From Acidimicrobiaceae bacterium (GTDB taxonomy: Bacteria; Actinomycetota; Acidimicrobiia; Acidimicrobiales; Ilumatobacteraceae), in NCBI GenBank assembly GCA_947486675.1, contig CANKUF010000055.1, positions 1 to 5,768 of the forward strand: a stretch of DNA of 5,768 bases. Reading direction: 5' to 3'. Position 1 is the stretch's first letter. Every line of letters starts with the position of its first letter. Shown here one piece after another: positions 5,762 to 5,768 of this stretch. The notes under the pieces are model-generated. The model had not been told where the DNA came from. It saw nothing but the letters and a program-made list of their open reading frames with translations, and did not search any database. A program made the translations under genes and the position numbers.

Positions 5762-5768
5762 CCTTGAT

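Overview
The whole window is one minus-strand gene cluster for a Tad/Flp (type IVb, tight-adherence) pilus. In transcription order, from the high coordinates to the low ones, it holds a SAF-domain membrane protein of CpaB type, the CpaF/TadA secretion ATPase, the inner-membrane platform proteins TadB and TadC, a small Flp-like pilin candidate, three TadE/TadG-like minor pilins, and the N-terminal part of a multi-spanning membrane protein that runs off the left edge. The CpaF His-box region (AMSQGNNGS, TLHADS), the order TadB-TadC-pilin-TadE-TadE-TadG-like and the final membrane protein are all typical of Actinobacteria. Base composition looks close to 45-50% GC on sampled lines, low for that phylum, so a low-GC (for example freshwater) actinobacterium is a reasonable guess, but only a guess.

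Layout: SAF protein 5126-5761 (its start may lie outside the window), cpaF 3800-5113, tadB 2967-3803, tadC 2152-2970, a 52-base gap, flp-like 1905-2099, TadE-like A 1529-1897, TadE-like B 1134-1532, TadG-like 739-1137, membrane protein <1-742. Five junctions are 4-base ATGA or GTGA stop/start overlaps, so the genes are almost certainly co-transcribed and translationally coupled. No plus-strand gene is credible, and there are no RNA genes, mobile elements or CRISPR arrays. No stretch longer than 52 bases lacks a gene.

The parts work together as follows. CpaF hydrolyses ATP at the cytoplasmic face of TadB/TadC and drives assembly of the Flp-like subunit. The TadE/G-like proteins probably prime, cap or anchor the fibre. 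The SAF protein may contact the cell wall or the exit path. The prepilin peptidase (TadV/CpaA) and a TadZ/CpaE ATPase are not in the window.

The most notable points beyond the standard locus are three. First, a near-perfect 38-base inverted repeat (14-bp arms) sits at the very start of the first TadE-like gene, just after the pilin gene stops. Second, the pilin candidate, and two of the three minor pilins, lack the usual glutamate at +5 of the processing site. Third, the only strong ribosome binding site in the cluster, AAGGAG, stands in front of the pilin gene. Together these suggest post-transcriptional setting of major to minor pilin ratios.
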